From NCBI GenBank assembly GCA_016707115.1, contig JADJIH010000006.1:62001-126000 (forward strand): a stretch of DNA of 64,000 nucleotides, in the 5' to 3' direction. Source of the stretch: Ignavibacteriales bacterium. Its GTDB lineage: Bacteria; Bacteroidota; Ignavibacteria; Ignavibacteriales; Ignavibacteriaceae. How positions within the stretch are numbered: position 1 is the first letter of the stretch; the number at the start of each line of letters is the position of its first letter. A program made the translations under genes and the position numbers. The notes beneath the pieces were generated by a model, which was given only the letters and a program-made list of their open reading frames with translations, was not told the origin of the DNA and ran no database searches. Shown here in pieces: positions 8,666-18,256 of this stretch.

Positions 8666-9187
8666 CTAATCTTTAACGATGTAAATTCTACTAACTGAGT
8701 TTTAATATGGACAGAACCAGAACAATATATTTAATTAAATCGAACGTCTAAGTGTGATGGTTATTAAAAACTGAAACAATATTTCAGAGAAAATTTTATC
8801 TATGGTAAAATACATTAATAAATCATTTATCAAAAAATTATTAAGCTAATCGTCTTTGAATCATTTGGGTTTTAGTGATTCATTATAAATTGGGTATAAG
8901 CAGTAGACAATTTTATTTTCGAATTACTTTTCAGATAAAGAAAACTATTTGCTTTCCTTCCTATTATCGATTTTTGTTAATCCCAATATTCGCAGAATAA
9001 AAGTTTTGTGATGAGCAAATAAACTTCTTAAATCATTCAAAACTCGTAGAAAATCAAATCTTAGCACATTTTTTTAATTGCGACAAAAGTCCAATTGAAC
9101 GCCATAATTGTCCTAACACTGGTTAGGTTGTAAATACTATTTTTGCTTCTAATAAAACTATTTCAAGATTTTTCAGGAGAATTAACT
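8666..9187. other. Divergent intergenic region
   Basis: 522 bp of AT-rich sequence between the divergent sensor gene and the exported gene at 9188. I see no gene here. The only structured feature is the perfect inverted repeat at 9112-9127 and the promoter-like box at 9138-9145, both near the right edge. The rest presumably carries the promoter of the sensor gene, but no confident box is visible on that strand. Confidence 0.6.
9112..9145 (+). promoter_or_regulatory. Candidate Bacteroidota-type -7 box with upstream operator-like palindrome
   Basis: TATTTTTG at 9138-9145 fits the Bacteroidota -7 consensus TAnnTTTG and would start transcription about 36 nt upstream of the ATG at 9188. Immediately upstream, CCTAAC-ACTG-GTTAGG (9112-9127) is a perfect 6-bp palindrome placed between the expected -33 and -7 elements, as an operator or an activator site would be. 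No clear -33 TTTG is visible at the usual spacing, which is compatible with activator dependence. The divergent HTCS is a candidate regulator. Confidence 0.4.
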
Positions 9188-9685
9188 ATGAAACTATTTC
9201 ACACTATTCTTTTCTGTGCAGTTTTGATGACATTCTTGCTTCAGTTTGAGGCTCACTCACAAACCATCCAATCTGAGATCAAAAATCTTTCAAAAGATGC
9301 AGATATGATCGTTACCGGAAAAGTTGTTGATCAAAAATCACAATGGAACTCAGATAATTCTAGAATATTTACCAAGGTTACAATTCAGGTAGATGAATAT
9401 TTGAAAGGTTCCAACAATCAGGATAGAATTGTAATAACTCATCCCGGAGGTGAAGTTGGAAATGTTGGTGAAACCTACAGCCATATACCCACTTTCGCAA
9501 ATGATGAGGACGTCTTGGTCTTCTTAAAAAAATCTGATAAAGATCAGAGCCTAAGAGTTTTTGAAGGTGATGGCGGTAAAATGACTTTGCACCTGGATAA
9601 ATTCAGTGGTGAAAAAGTAACCTCAAAAAATATCAAAGCGAATGAGTTAAAGCAGGAAATTAAAAGTTTTGTAGAAAAACAATAA
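9188..9685 (+). CDS. Exported protein of unknown function, upstream partner of the T9SS cargo gene
   Basis: 165 residues. I place the start at the ATG at 9188, which follows a good ribosome-binding site (AGGAG, 8 nt upstream) and begins the signal peptide (about 1-26, ending EAHSQ). An in-frame upstream start at 9143 would put 15 unlikely residues before it. The mature part has 'LSKDADMIVTGKVVDQKSQWNSDNSRIFTKVTIQVDEYLKG' and 'IVITHPGGEVGNVGETYSHIPTFANDEDVLVFLKK', an all-beta layout seen in small exported proteins of this phylum found near metalloproteases. It is 60 bp upstream of the giant surface protein and likely co-transcribed. Specific function unknown. Confidence 0.85.
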   Translation: MKLFHTILFCAVLMTFLLQFEAHSQTIQSEIKNLSKDADMIVTGKVVDQKSQWNSDNSRIFTKVTIQVDEYLKGSNNQDRIVITHPGGEVGNVGETYSHIPTFANDEDVLVFLKKSDKDQSLRVFEGDGGKMTLHLDKFSGEKVTSKNIKANELKQEIKSFVEKQ

Positions 9686-9745
9686 TTAATTTCAATGCGA
9701 ACGATCTCCAAACAACACATTATCAAAAATCAAATTGAGATAAAA

Positions 9746-12700
9746 ATGAAAATTTTAAATACTATAAAAATTAGTTCTATCGCTGCAATATTGTTTCTAT
9801 TTACCTGCAATTATTCTTATGCGACAAACACCAATAAATCATTTATTTTTAATGGCTCCACAAGTTCGGTTAAAATACTGGATGGTGCTCCTGTAACCAG
9901 CGACGCAAATCAATCCGCATTTAAATATTTTAACAGCACTACATCATCATCTAGCAAAAAAATAACAATTGATACCTGGGTATATCTTATCGGTGATAAT
10001 CCAGGAGTTGAAATGCCTATTATCACCAGATCAGTTGCAGGCGGCAGCACTTTTAGAATGTATGTTAAAGATGGTACTGCGTTTTTTTCTGCAGGAAATG
10101 GTGCCCCTGTTAGCACTGCGTTAACTTTCCCTTCGTTCCAGGCATTTCGTTGGATTAGACTAACGGGTACTTACGATGGAACTACATTAAAGATTTATTA
10201 TAATAGTATTCTTGCAGAAAGTCGTGTTCAAAGTCTTGGGCCGGTTTACACGACGGGAGAAGGATTATTCATAGGAAAATATGGAGACAATTCTTTTAAT
10301 GGTTTAATTGATGAAGTAAGAATCTTTAATTCTGCATTAACAGCCAGCCAAATTAATAGTTGTAATGGTGGTGGAGATCCTTCTGCATCAATTCCATCTT
10401 CACTTTCTTCGTATTTAGTTGGAAGATGGTCTTTTACTGAAAAGACTACATACAATGGAACAATCACTTTAAAAGATTTAACTTCAAAGAAAAATCATTT
10501 AAGAATAACAGATATAAACGAAATTGTAAGAAGTAATCCATTACCATTTTTTGTAGTGAACTCTACAGGAGATGGTGGAGATATTTGTTTAGGTGATGAA
10601 TTTGCAGATGCAGGAAACGGTTCCGTGACGCTTCGATCTGCAATTCAGGAAGCGAATGTTTTATCTGGTACTCAAAAAATATATTTCTATATACAAGGAG
10701 CACAACCACTTGTTATTCAGCCATTAACAGGTTTACCAACAGTAACGGGTTCAGTTATATTGGATGGCACTTATCAAAGAGGTTACCTTGGATCACCATT
10801 AATAGAAATAAATGGGAGTAATGCTGGTGTAATTATAACTGCCGGTGGAAGTACTTTAAACGGACTAAATATAAATTCAACTTCAGGTTACGGACTTACA
10901 CTTTCTGCATTAGGTGGGAACATCATTAAATCAAATGTGCTTTCAGGTATAATGCTAAGTTCAGCAGGAAATAAAATAGAGGGCAATGTAATTTCAAATC
11001 TTAATGGTGATGGTATTTCAATTATTGAAGGTGGAATCAACAACGAAATCGGTGTTTTAGAACCAAACAATATATCGAACAATAGTGGCCATGGCGTTTC
11101 AATAAATAATGTTTCCGGAAATAAAATTTCAAACAATGCAATTTCAAACAATACATTAGACGGAATCTCAATTTTGAACTCTTCCACTATCGTTTCGGGA
11201 AATAATATTTCCACAAATGGTGGCTTTGGAATTTACGTTAGCGCTGGAATAGGAAATCAAATTTTGAGCAATATTGTAGAAACAAATACGAATGGTGGTT
11301 TGTCAATTTCCGATAATTCAAGTGTAATTGCAGGAAACATTATTTCTCAAAATTTATCTTTCGGAATATCCTTATCTGCTGCAAATTTAAATACTATCTC
11401 AAGTAATCAAATTTTTGAAAATACAACATTTGGTCTCCTTATTGAAAGTGGAGATGGAAATGTTGTTGAGGGTAATACTATTATTAATAATGGGTCAACC
11501 GGCGTAACAATCAAATCGGGAATCAACAATTCATTACTTTCTAACTCAATTCATTCAAACAGTGGTATTGGAATTGATTTATGGAACAGCATACCACCTG
11601 AAGATGGGATTACTGATAACGATCAATCGGATTTAGATGAAGGAGGCAACAAACTTCAGAATTATCCTGTGTTAACTAAATTTTATTCAGCAACTAGCGG
11701 AACCAGTATAGCTGGATCTCTTACAAGTTCGCCTAATAAAATATTCAGACTTCAGTTCTTCTCAAATTCATCATCAAATTCGATGTATGAACGAAACGGG
11801 GAGGTATTTCTTGGTGAAAAGAATTTTACAACGGATGAAAATGGTGCCGTAGAATTTCAGGCAAATTTTCCAAACGTTGAAGTTGATATTGCAGCAAATC
11901 ATTCAGTGAGTGTAACTGCAACAGATGAAAATGGTAACACATCGGAATTCTCATCGGCGATAACTACTGTTGTTGATGATGGCGATCATTATATCTTAAA
12001 TAAAACATTGAGCGGTATTCCATTGCACTGGAAAAATGGTGATGCAAGTTACACTATTGCGTCATCGTTTAATTCTGCTTATGCATCTGAAGTTGAAACA
12101 GCATTTCAAACTTATAGTGAGTTAGAAGAATTAGATTATACAAGAAGATATTTGGCACCTGACTCAACAAATGAAAACTGGGGTGGGAATCCTGATGGGG
12201 TTAATAACATTGTATGGATGACTTCTGAACAATGGGAACTAACTGAAGTTCCTGAAAATGTTCTTGCGGCAACCAGAGTGAGATATAATGCAATTACTGG
12301 AGAAATGATAGATGTTGATATTGCTTTTAATGGCGTACCTCATTCAATAACGCTTAATTTAGATTTTGAATGGTCAGTTTCCGGTTCCTTAGAGGAAGGA
12401 AAATTGGATGTTCAAAACACTGCGGTCCATGAAATCACACACTTTACAGGATTAGCAGATCTATATAATCCAGGCGACAATGCATATGCATTTGATAAAG
12501 GTATGGGTGCGTATAATGAAGATCAAACTGCTTATGGCAGAATAAATGTTAATGAAATAAAAAAACGAACACTTTTTGATGATGGTTCTTCTCCGCAATC
12601 TAAAGGTGATATTGCAGGAATCAAAGCTATTTATAAAGCTGTTGATAATTCTTTAATTGATATGGTTTTAGTTTTTGATGGTTCAAATAGTTTTGCTGCT

Positions 12701-14848
12701 GAAAATTCCTACAATGGATTTGCTGCTTCAGTAAATAGCGCTCTTGAACTTGTAACTAAATTAAGAGATGGAGATAGAGTTGCAATAGTGAACTCATCTT
12801 CAACTGATTTTCCATTAACCGGATTTACAAAACAAGCTGCTATAAATTTTCTTACAACAATGCAGTCTGGCGGTGATGGAAACTTAGCACAGAGAATTTC
12901 CCAAGCTCAAAATGAAATTAATTCTAATGGCATTTTGGAGAGACAAAAATCTATAATTCTTTTTAGTGCTGGTGAAGATAATTCTACACCATCCTTACTT
13001 GATGAGGAATATATTCTTCCTTCAACTCCAGTAAATACTTTTGGGTATGAAACCAGTACATCCGGACAGGATTTAATGGGATGGCTGGCAAATGAAACAG
13101 GAGGCGATTACTTTGAAATTCCAAACTCATCTGAAATATCAAATGCTGTAAATGTTATTTGGTACAGACTTTTAGGAATTCAGGTTACATATGTTTCCGA
13201 TCCAATCAGCAGCACAACAATAGCAAATGCCGGAGCAAATGGATTGTATTATCAAGGCGGATTATATTATCAGGGCGGACTATACTATCAAGGTGGATTA
13301 TATTATCAAGGCGGCTTGTATTATCAGGGTGGATTGTATTACCAAGGTGGTACTTTAGAATTAGGTTTAAACTGGGAAGGTAGTGAATACGAATTAATTT
13401 TAGTTCCACCAGGAAAAGATTCAACTGATGTTGATTCCTGGATTACAGAATCAAATTATAATAATCCTAATTTCTTAATTGATGGCGTACCTGTGACTTC
13501 ATTTGGAATAGAATTGGTGGATGGATACAACACACTTGGATCACCCTTTAAAATATTCCGCATAAAATATCCTATCCTCGGAAGCTGGTCAGGATTTGTA
13601 AAAGAAGTTACTGGTCCATTACCTGGTGAAGTAGAAAATGTTAGAGTTTATATGGCACAGGAATCGGATAGATTTATGAATGTTAATTCCAATAAAGAAA
13701 GATATTTAATTGGTGAGCCAGTCGTACTAACAGCAAAAGTTTATGAAGGCGGAGAAGGCGGAGCCGGCTCAGATCATCAGTTCAATACTGGTAATCCAAT
13801 TAACAATGCTTTTGTGGTGGCATTTTTAACTAAGCCGAATGATCCTACTCCTTTAACTGATTCAGCCTTTGTTTTTGAAAGGGTTGGTGATGGTATTTAT
13901 CAGTTTGTTTATAACGGATCGACTGAATTCGGAAGTTACGATTTCACAATCTTTGCAATGGATTCAACTAATGGCTTTAATGGAAGCGAGTTTATAAATT
14001 CAAAATATCAAATCAGAAGTGAGCATTCGGTGTATGTTGCAAAAACTGAAATTCCACAAATCATTTCTGGTAAGAGTGATATAGAAGAAGCGTTAGCGCT
14101 AATCCGAACTTTATTGAATTTCAATTTATCAAATCAACAAAGAAATAAAGTTAATAATGCTGTTTCTTCACTAGAGGCAGCCTTAAACGAAAGGAATTTT
14201 ATTGATATTAATAATTTATCAGAATATGGTATAAGACTTTATTTGGGAGTTTCAGCAGCTATCTTCTACATTAATAACTTATCTTCAAATCCTGATATAA
14301 ACAGTGTAGTTGTTAACTCTATCAATTTACTTTATAGCGGATCAAGAATTTTGACTGCAGAAGCTATTGAATTAGCAGAACAAAATTGCGCTGCACCATG
14401 TAATTGCGATTTGCTTTTACAAATTTCTAACTCTCAATTAAATAATGCTGATCAAAGATTTGCTAATAGTAATTACTTATTAGCACTTACTCATTTAACA
14501 CTTTCTTGGACTTCAGCGCAAACAGCATTGGGAACACAATTAAGAAAAGAAGGAACTGCTAATAATTTACCAACCGATATTCCAACTGAATATATGGTTG
14601 AGCAGAATTATCCAAATCCTTTCAATCCAAGTACAGAAATTCGTTACCAAATTCCGGAGAATGGTCATGTTAAACTAGAAATCTTTGACATACTCGGTAA
14701 TCTAGTTACAACGCTTGTTGATCAGGAATTGAATGCCGGTTATCATTCTTACAATTGGAATGCAAGCGGTTTATCAAGTGGTGTTTACCTTTATAGAATA
14801 ACCAGTGGTAAATTTATGGCCACAAAGAAACTTATGCTGATGAAATAG
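9746..14848 (+). CDS. Giant modular surface protein: LamG, beta-helix, metalloprotease, VWA, GLYYQG repeats, T9SS sorting domain
   Basis: About 1700 residues. The ATG at 9746 begins the signal peptide (about 1-26); the frame is open back to 9695. In order: a LamG/concanavalin-like domain (about 30-205, 'RWIRLTGTYDGTTLKIYYN', 'GLIDEVRIFNSAL'); a right-handed beta-helix (about 265-630) made of repeated 'G.xI..N.IS.N' turns; a metallopeptidase region with zinc motif HEITHFTGLAD (His895, His899, Asp905), fitting HExxHxxGxxD metzincins; a VWA domain with MIDAS motif DGSNS at 978; six GLYYQG repeats (1166-1201); beta-sandwich segments; and a C-terminal type A sorting domain of about 80 residues. 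The last predicts export by the type IX system and attachment to the surface. Probably an adhesin-protease. The ORF is intact. Confidence 0.93.
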   Translation: MKILNTIKISSIAAILFLFTCNYSYATNTNKSFIFNGSTSSVKILDGAPVTSDANQSAFKYFNSTTSSSSKKITIDTWVYLIGDNPGVEMPIITRSVAGGSTFRMYVKDGTAFFSAGNGAPVSTALTFPSFQAFRWIRLTGTYDGTTLKIYYNSILAESRVQSLGPVYTTGEGLFIGKYGDNSFNGLIDEVRIFNSALTASQINSCNGGGDPSASIPSSLSSYLVGRWSFTEKTTYNGTITLKDLTSKKNHLRITDINEIVRSNPLPFFVVNSTGDGGDICLGDEFADAGNGSVTLRSAIQEANVLSGTQKIYFYIQGAQPLVIQPLTGLPTVTGSVILDGTYQRGYLGSPLIEINGSNAGVIITAGGSTLNGLNINSTSGYGLTLSALGGNIIKSNVLSGIMLSSAGNKIEGNVISNLNGDGISIIEGGINNEIGVLEPNNISNNSGHGVSINNVSGNKISNNAISNNTLDGISILNSSTIVSGNNISTNGGFGIYVSAGIGNQILSNIVETNTNGGLSISDNSSVIAGNIISQNLSFGISLSAANLNTISSNQIFENTTFGLLIESGDGNVVEGNTIINNGSTGVTIKSGINNSLLSNSIHSNSGIGIDLWNSIPPEDGITDNDQSDLDEGGNKLQNYPVLTKFYSATSGTSIAGSLTSSPNKIFRLQFFSNSSSNSMYERNGEVFLGEKNFTTDENGAVEFQANFPNVEVDIAANHSVSVTATDENGNTSEFSSAITTVVDDGDHYILNKTLSGIPLHWKNGDASYTIASSFNSAYASEVETAFQTYSELEELDYTRRYLAPDSTNENWGGNPDGVNNIVWMTSEQWELTEVPENVLAATRVRYNAITGEMIDVDIAFNGVPHSITLNLDFEWSVSGSLEEGKLDVQNTAVHEITHFTGLADLYNPGDNAYAFDKGMGAYNEDQTAYGRINVNEIKKRTLFDDGSSPQSKGDIAGIKAIYKAVDNSLIDMVLVFDGSNSFAAENSYNGFAASVNSALELVTKLRDGDRVAIVNSSSTDFPLTGFTKQAAINFLTTMQSGGDGNLAQRISQAQNEINSNGILERQKSIILFSAGEDNSTPSLLDEEYILPSTPVNTFGYETSTSGQDLMGWLANETGGDYFEIPNSSEISNAVNVIWYRLLGIQVTYVSDPISSTTIANAGANGLYYQGGLYYQGGLYYQGGLYYQGGLYYQGGLYYQGGTLELGLNWEGSEYELILVPPGKDSTDVDSWITESNYNNPNFLIDGVPVTSFGIELVDGYNTLGSPFKIFRIKYPILGSWSGFVKEVTGPLPGEVENVRVYMAQESDRFMNVNSNKERYLIGEPVVLTAKVYEGGEGGAGSDHQFNTGNPINNAFVVAFLTKPNDPTPLTDSAFVFERVGDGIYQFVYNGSTEFGSYDFTIFAMDSTNGFNGSEFINSKYQIRSEHSVYVAKTEIPQIISGKSDIEEALALIRTLLNFNLSNQQRNKVNNAVSSLEAALNERNFIDINNLSEYGIRLYLGVSAAIFYINNLSSNPDINSVVVNSINLLYSGSRILTAEAIELAEQNCAAPCNCDLLLQISNSQLNNADQRFANSNYLLALTHLTLSWTSAQTALGTQLRKEGTANNLPTDIPTEYMVEQNYPNPFNPSTEIRYQIPENGHVKLEIFDILGNLVTTLVDQELNAGYHSYNWNASGLSSGVYLYRITSGKFMATKKLMLMK
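13241..13348 (+). repeat. Six tandem 18-bp units encoding GLYYQG
   Basis: The units run GGA/C-TTG/TTA/CTA-TAT/TAC-TAT/TAC-CAA/CAG-GGC/GGT. All six encode exactly Gly-Leu-Tyr-Tyr-Gln-Gly, yet they differ at several synonymous third positions. The array therefore is not a fresh DNA slippage product; the peptide sequence looks maintained by selection or by repeated conversion. It follows directly on the VWA domain of the surface protein. Confidence 0.95.
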
Positions 14849-14856
14849 TAATCAAT

Positions 14857-14894
14857 AATCCTTGATCCCGATTAAGGGATCAAGGATTTTTATT
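14857..14894 (+). terminator. Rho-independent terminator after the surface protein gene
   Basis: Perfect 13-bp arms (AATCCTTGATCCC and GGGATCAAGGATT) around a 6-nt loop, followed by a T-run, start 9 bp after the stop codon at 14848. This closes the 9188-14848 unit and isolates it from the downstream partner-switching genes. Confidence 0.92.
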
Positions 14895-14982
14895 AACAGA
14901 ATTTTGATTCGTTCACATTGTCAGTAAGATATGATCAGACTTTTCATTTAATTATTTTCTAAACATTGTCAGGAGAGAATGA

Positions 14983-17900
14983 GTGTACAGAGTTAAGCTA
15001 GTTGTATTTTATATTTCTATTTTATTTATCCCTTCGATTACTGCTCAAAGCAATATCAGATTCAATCATCTTACAGTTCAAGATGGACTTTCTCAAAGCG
15101 CAGTGACGGTAATCTTTCAGGATAAGCAAGGATTTATGTGGTTTGGTACGCAGGATGGACTAAATAGATATGATGGTTACAACTTTAAGGTATTTAAAAA
15201 TATTCCTTCAGATTCAACAAGTCTAACAGACAATTTTATTTTTTCCATTTATGAGGACAAGACCGGCTCACTTATAATTGAAACACAAACCGGTAATTTT
15301 AATAAGTACAATCCGATAACAGAATCTTTTTCTTTGATAAAAAAAGATGATATTGATTTTGTAAATATAAAAGGAAGTTCTTTAGGTGCATTTTGTGTGG
15401 AATCGAAAGGAATCCAATGGCGTGGCGGACTTTCAAAACCAATTGGATTGAATCGCATTGATTCTAAGAATGGAAAAGAAATTACATTCAAACATAATCC
15501 TTCAGATCCAACAAGCTTAATTAATGATAAAGTTTATTCAATATACAGAGACAAAAAAGGAAATCTTTGGGTCGGTACATTTGATGGTCTGGATAAGCTT
15601 GATGAGAAAACAGGAAAGTTTTCTCACTATCGTAATGATCCTCAAAATTCAAATAGTTTACCTGATAATTGGGTCTGGCCTATTTATGAAGATTCACACG
15701 GAAATTTATGGATTGGAACAGTAAGAGGCGGAGTTTCTAAGTTTAATCCGGCAACAAATACATTCGTAAATTTTAATAATGATCCGGATGATCCAACTAG
15801 TATAAATGATAATTTTATTTTTTCAATCTATGAAGATAGAAGCGGTATAATTTGGATTGGAACTAATACAGGCGGAATAAATTATTTCCATCCTTCCTCA
15901 CAAGTATTTGAACGATTTATTAATTATCCAAATAATAAAAATAGTCTAAGTGACAATGCTGTGCTTGCAATGTACGCAGACAAAGAAGGTAATTATTGGA
16001 TCGGCACAAGAGAAGGTGGATTGGATAAATTTAATTATGATAAAAATTCATTTACAAATTATTCAAACAATCCCTCCAATGCTAATAGCCTGATAAATAA
16101 TTCAGTGTTAGCAATAACCGAGGATAGATCTGGAATTTTATGGCTTGGTACATTCAGCAGCGGAATGAATTCTTTTGATCCTAAATCTGGGATATTTAAA
16201 AGATTCGTTAATAATCCTTCTGATCCTAATTCACTTTCTGATAATCGTGTATATTCAATATTTGAAGATCGTGACGGAATAATTTGGATTGGTACTTATG
16301 GAGGCGGTCTAAATAGATTAGATAAAAGCACAGGAAAGTTTACTGTTTATAAACATGATGAAAAGAACACTGCATCAATAAGTTCAAACAGTGTTTGGAC
16401 AATGTCTGAAGATAACGAAGGCAAACTTTGGTTAGGAACATTTGGCGGTGGTGTAAATATTTTTGATAAAGTAAATCAAACTTTTATCAACTTTAAAAAT
16501 GATCCTAAAGATCCTTCAAGTTTGGGCGATGATAATATTATAAGAGCTTTTAAAGACAGCAAAAACAATATGTGGTTTGGTACAACAAAAGGATTGTGCC
16601 GCTTTTACCGTGATTCAAAAAAGTTTAAAACTTATCGTGAAAAAGATGGCTTAGCAAATGATTTTGTTTATGGAATACTCGAGGATAATAATGGAAACCT
16701 TTGGCTAAGTACAAATAATGGTCTTTCAAAATTTGATCCACGAAAAGAAACCTTTAAAAACTATTATTATGAAGATGGCTTGCAGGGCAATGAGTTTAAT
16801 CAAAATGCTTATGCAAAAGATTTTAGAACCGGACGACTTCTTTTTGGCGGACCAAATGGGCTTAATATTTTTAATCCGGATGATTTGAAGAACAATAATT
16901 ATCTACCACCAATCGTTTTTACAAATTATCTGCGTTATAATACTGATGATGAAGAAGGTAAGCCAATTATTGAAAAAGGTATTTCAGAAAGAGACAGCAT
17001 AGTACTAACCTATAAAGACAATATCGTAACAATTGACTTTGCAGCGTTAAGCTTCTATAACAATTTCGAAAATCAATATCGATATATGCTGGAAGGGTTT
17101 AATGAAAATTGGATACAACTTGGAAGCAATCATACGATAACATTTACAAATCTTTCTCCAGGTGATTATAAACTCAGAGTTATCGGATCAAATAATGACG
17201 GCATTTGGAATGAGGAGGGAACAACTCTTTTTATCCAAGTTCAGCCGCCCTGGTGGAGAACCAATCTTGCATATTTAATTTATGGAATTTTATTAATTGG
17301 ATTATTATACAGTATAAGAAAGTTTGAAATTGACAGACGGGAGCAAAAATCGCGAGTAAGAGAATCTGAACTTCGGGTTAAAGCAACGGAGGCTGAGAAG
17401 CGCGTTTTAGAAGTTGAGAATGAAAGAAAAACAAAAGAGCTTGAGGAGGCGAGACAATTGCAGCTATCCATGCTTCCTAAAGAATTACCTAAGCTACCAA
17501 ATGTGGAGATAGCTGCGTTTATGCGTACCGCAACTGAAGTTGGTGGAGACTATTATGATTTTATCGTTGAAGAAAATGGAATTCTGAATGTTGCTTTTGG
17601 TGATGCAACAGGACATGGGCTGCAAGCAGGAACTATGGTTACATTAATGAAGGGTTTTTTTACTGCGGATTCATCCAAACTTGGACTGAAAGAATTTATG
17701 TCGCATTGCAGTCGTGTTATTAAGGACATTAAACTTGGCAGAATCTTAATGTCATTCAGCTATCTAAAAATAGAAAACAACAAACTTCAGCTTTCAAGTG
17801 CAGGAATGCCGCCAATTTATTATCACCACAAAGAAACAAATCAAGTTGAAGAAATAATTATTCAGGGGATGCCGTTAGGAGCAATGAGAAATGCTTCATA

Positions 17901-18144
17901 TAAGATTTTGGAAAAAGAATTAAAAAGCGGTGATACAATCTTACTGCTTACCGATGGATTGCCGGAACAAATGAATGCTAATGAAGAAATGTTTGATTAC
18001 TCCCGTGTAAAAAGTCATTTTAATGAAATCATAGAAAACACGCCGGATACTATTATAGAAAAATTTGTAGAAGCAGGGGATGGCTGGATGAATGGCCGGG
18101 TTCAGGATGATGATATTACTTTTGTTGTAATTAGGATTAAATAA
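14983..18144 (+). CDS. reg_prop/Y_Y_Y periplasmic receptor fused to SpoIIE (PP2C) phosphatase
   Basis: 1053 residues starting at GTG 14983, chosen because AGGAG lies 7 nt upstream and the overlapping ATG at 14979 runs into a stop after five codons. Order: signal peptide (about 1-22), about 13 reg_prop repeats ('IWIGT.GGGLN'), Y_Y_Y domain (about 690-755), one membrane helix (about 760-782), a coiled-coil ('RKTKELEEARQLQLSMLPK'), and a SpoIIE-type PP2C domain with its metal ligands: Glu852...Gly854-Gly855-Asp856-Tyr-Tyr-Asp859, 'GDATGHG' (873-879), 'LLLTDGLPEQMN', and the terminal 'QDDDITFVVI'. It should dephosphorylate a STAS antagonist in response to a periplasmic signal. It is the first gene of the island, followed by an RsbW-like kinase and a STAS gene. 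Histidine kinase domains are absent. Confidence 0.95.
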   Translation: MYRVKLVVFYISILFIPSITAQSNIRFNHLTVQDGLSQSAVTVIFQDKQGFMWFGTQDGLNRYDGYNFKVFKNIPSDSTSLTDNFIFSIYEDKTGSLIIETQTGNFNKYNPITESFSLIKKDDIDFVNIKGSSLGAFCVESKGIQWRGGLSKPIGLNRIDSKNGKEITFKHNPSDPTSLINDKVYSIYRDKKGNLWVGTFDGLDKLDEKTGKFSHYRNDPQNSNSLPDNWVWPIYEDSHGNLWIGTVRGGVSKFNPATNTFVNFNNDPDDPTSINDNFIFSIYEDRSGIIWIGTNTGGINYFHPSSQVFERFINYPNNKNSLSDNAVLAMYADKEGNYWIGTREGGLDKFNYDKNSFTNYSNNPSNANSLINNSVLAITEDRSGILWLGTFSSGMNSFDPKSGIFKRFVNNPSDPNSLSDNRVYSIFEDRDGIIWIGTYGGGLNRLDKSTGKFTVYKHDEKNTASISSNSVWTMSEDNEGKLWLGTFGGGVNIFDKVNQTFINFKNDPKDPSSLGDDNIIRAFKDSKNNMWFGTTKGLCRFYRDSKKFKTYREKDGLANDFVYGILEDNNGNLWLSTNNGLSKFDPRKETFKNYYYEDGLQGNEFNQNAYAKDFRTGRLLFGGPNGLNIFNPDDLKNNNYLPPIVFTNYLRYNTDDEEGKPIIEKGISERDSIVLTYKDNIVTIDFAALSFYNNFENQYRYMLEGFNENWIQLGSNHTITFTNLSPGDYKLRVIGSNNDGIWNEEGTTLFIQVQPPWWRTNLAYLIYGILLIGLLYSIRKFEIDRREQKSRVRESELRVKATEAEKRVLEVENERKTKELEEARQLQLSMLPKELPKLPNVEIAAFMRTATEVGGDYYDFIVEENGILNVAFGDATGHGLQAGTMVTLMKGFFTADSSKLGLKEFMSHCSRVIKDIKLGRILMSFSYLKIENNKLQLSSAGMPPIYYHHKETNQVEEIIIQGMPLGAMRNASYKILEKELKSGDTILLLTDGLPEQMNANEEMFDYSRVKSHFNEIIENTPDTIIEKFVEAGDGWMNGRVQDDDITFVVIRIK

Positions 18145-18256
18145 ATATTAATAAACTTAATAACTCAGGTTAAACAATGTTAAAAATTATATATATATTC
18201 CAAAAGTTCTAATCAGTTTTAATAAATAATTACAAAAACATTAAGAAAGAATTTTA

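Noticed and set aside
10888..11214. Minus-strand 108-residue frame rich in 'EILFPET' repeats
   Set aside because: It is the antisense of the beta-helix repeats of the surface protein. Periodic protein repeats make long antisense frames.
13159..13424. Arg/Ser-rich plus-strand frame and His/Asn-rich minus-strand frame over the GLYYQG array
   Set aside because: They are alternative readings of the 18-bp tandem repeat inside the surface-protein gene, with no start signals of their own.
14979..14996. ATG 14979 as start of the first receptor-phosphatase
   Set aside because: This frame stops after five codons. GTG 14983 in the other frame leads into the signal peptide and follows AGGAG at good spacing.
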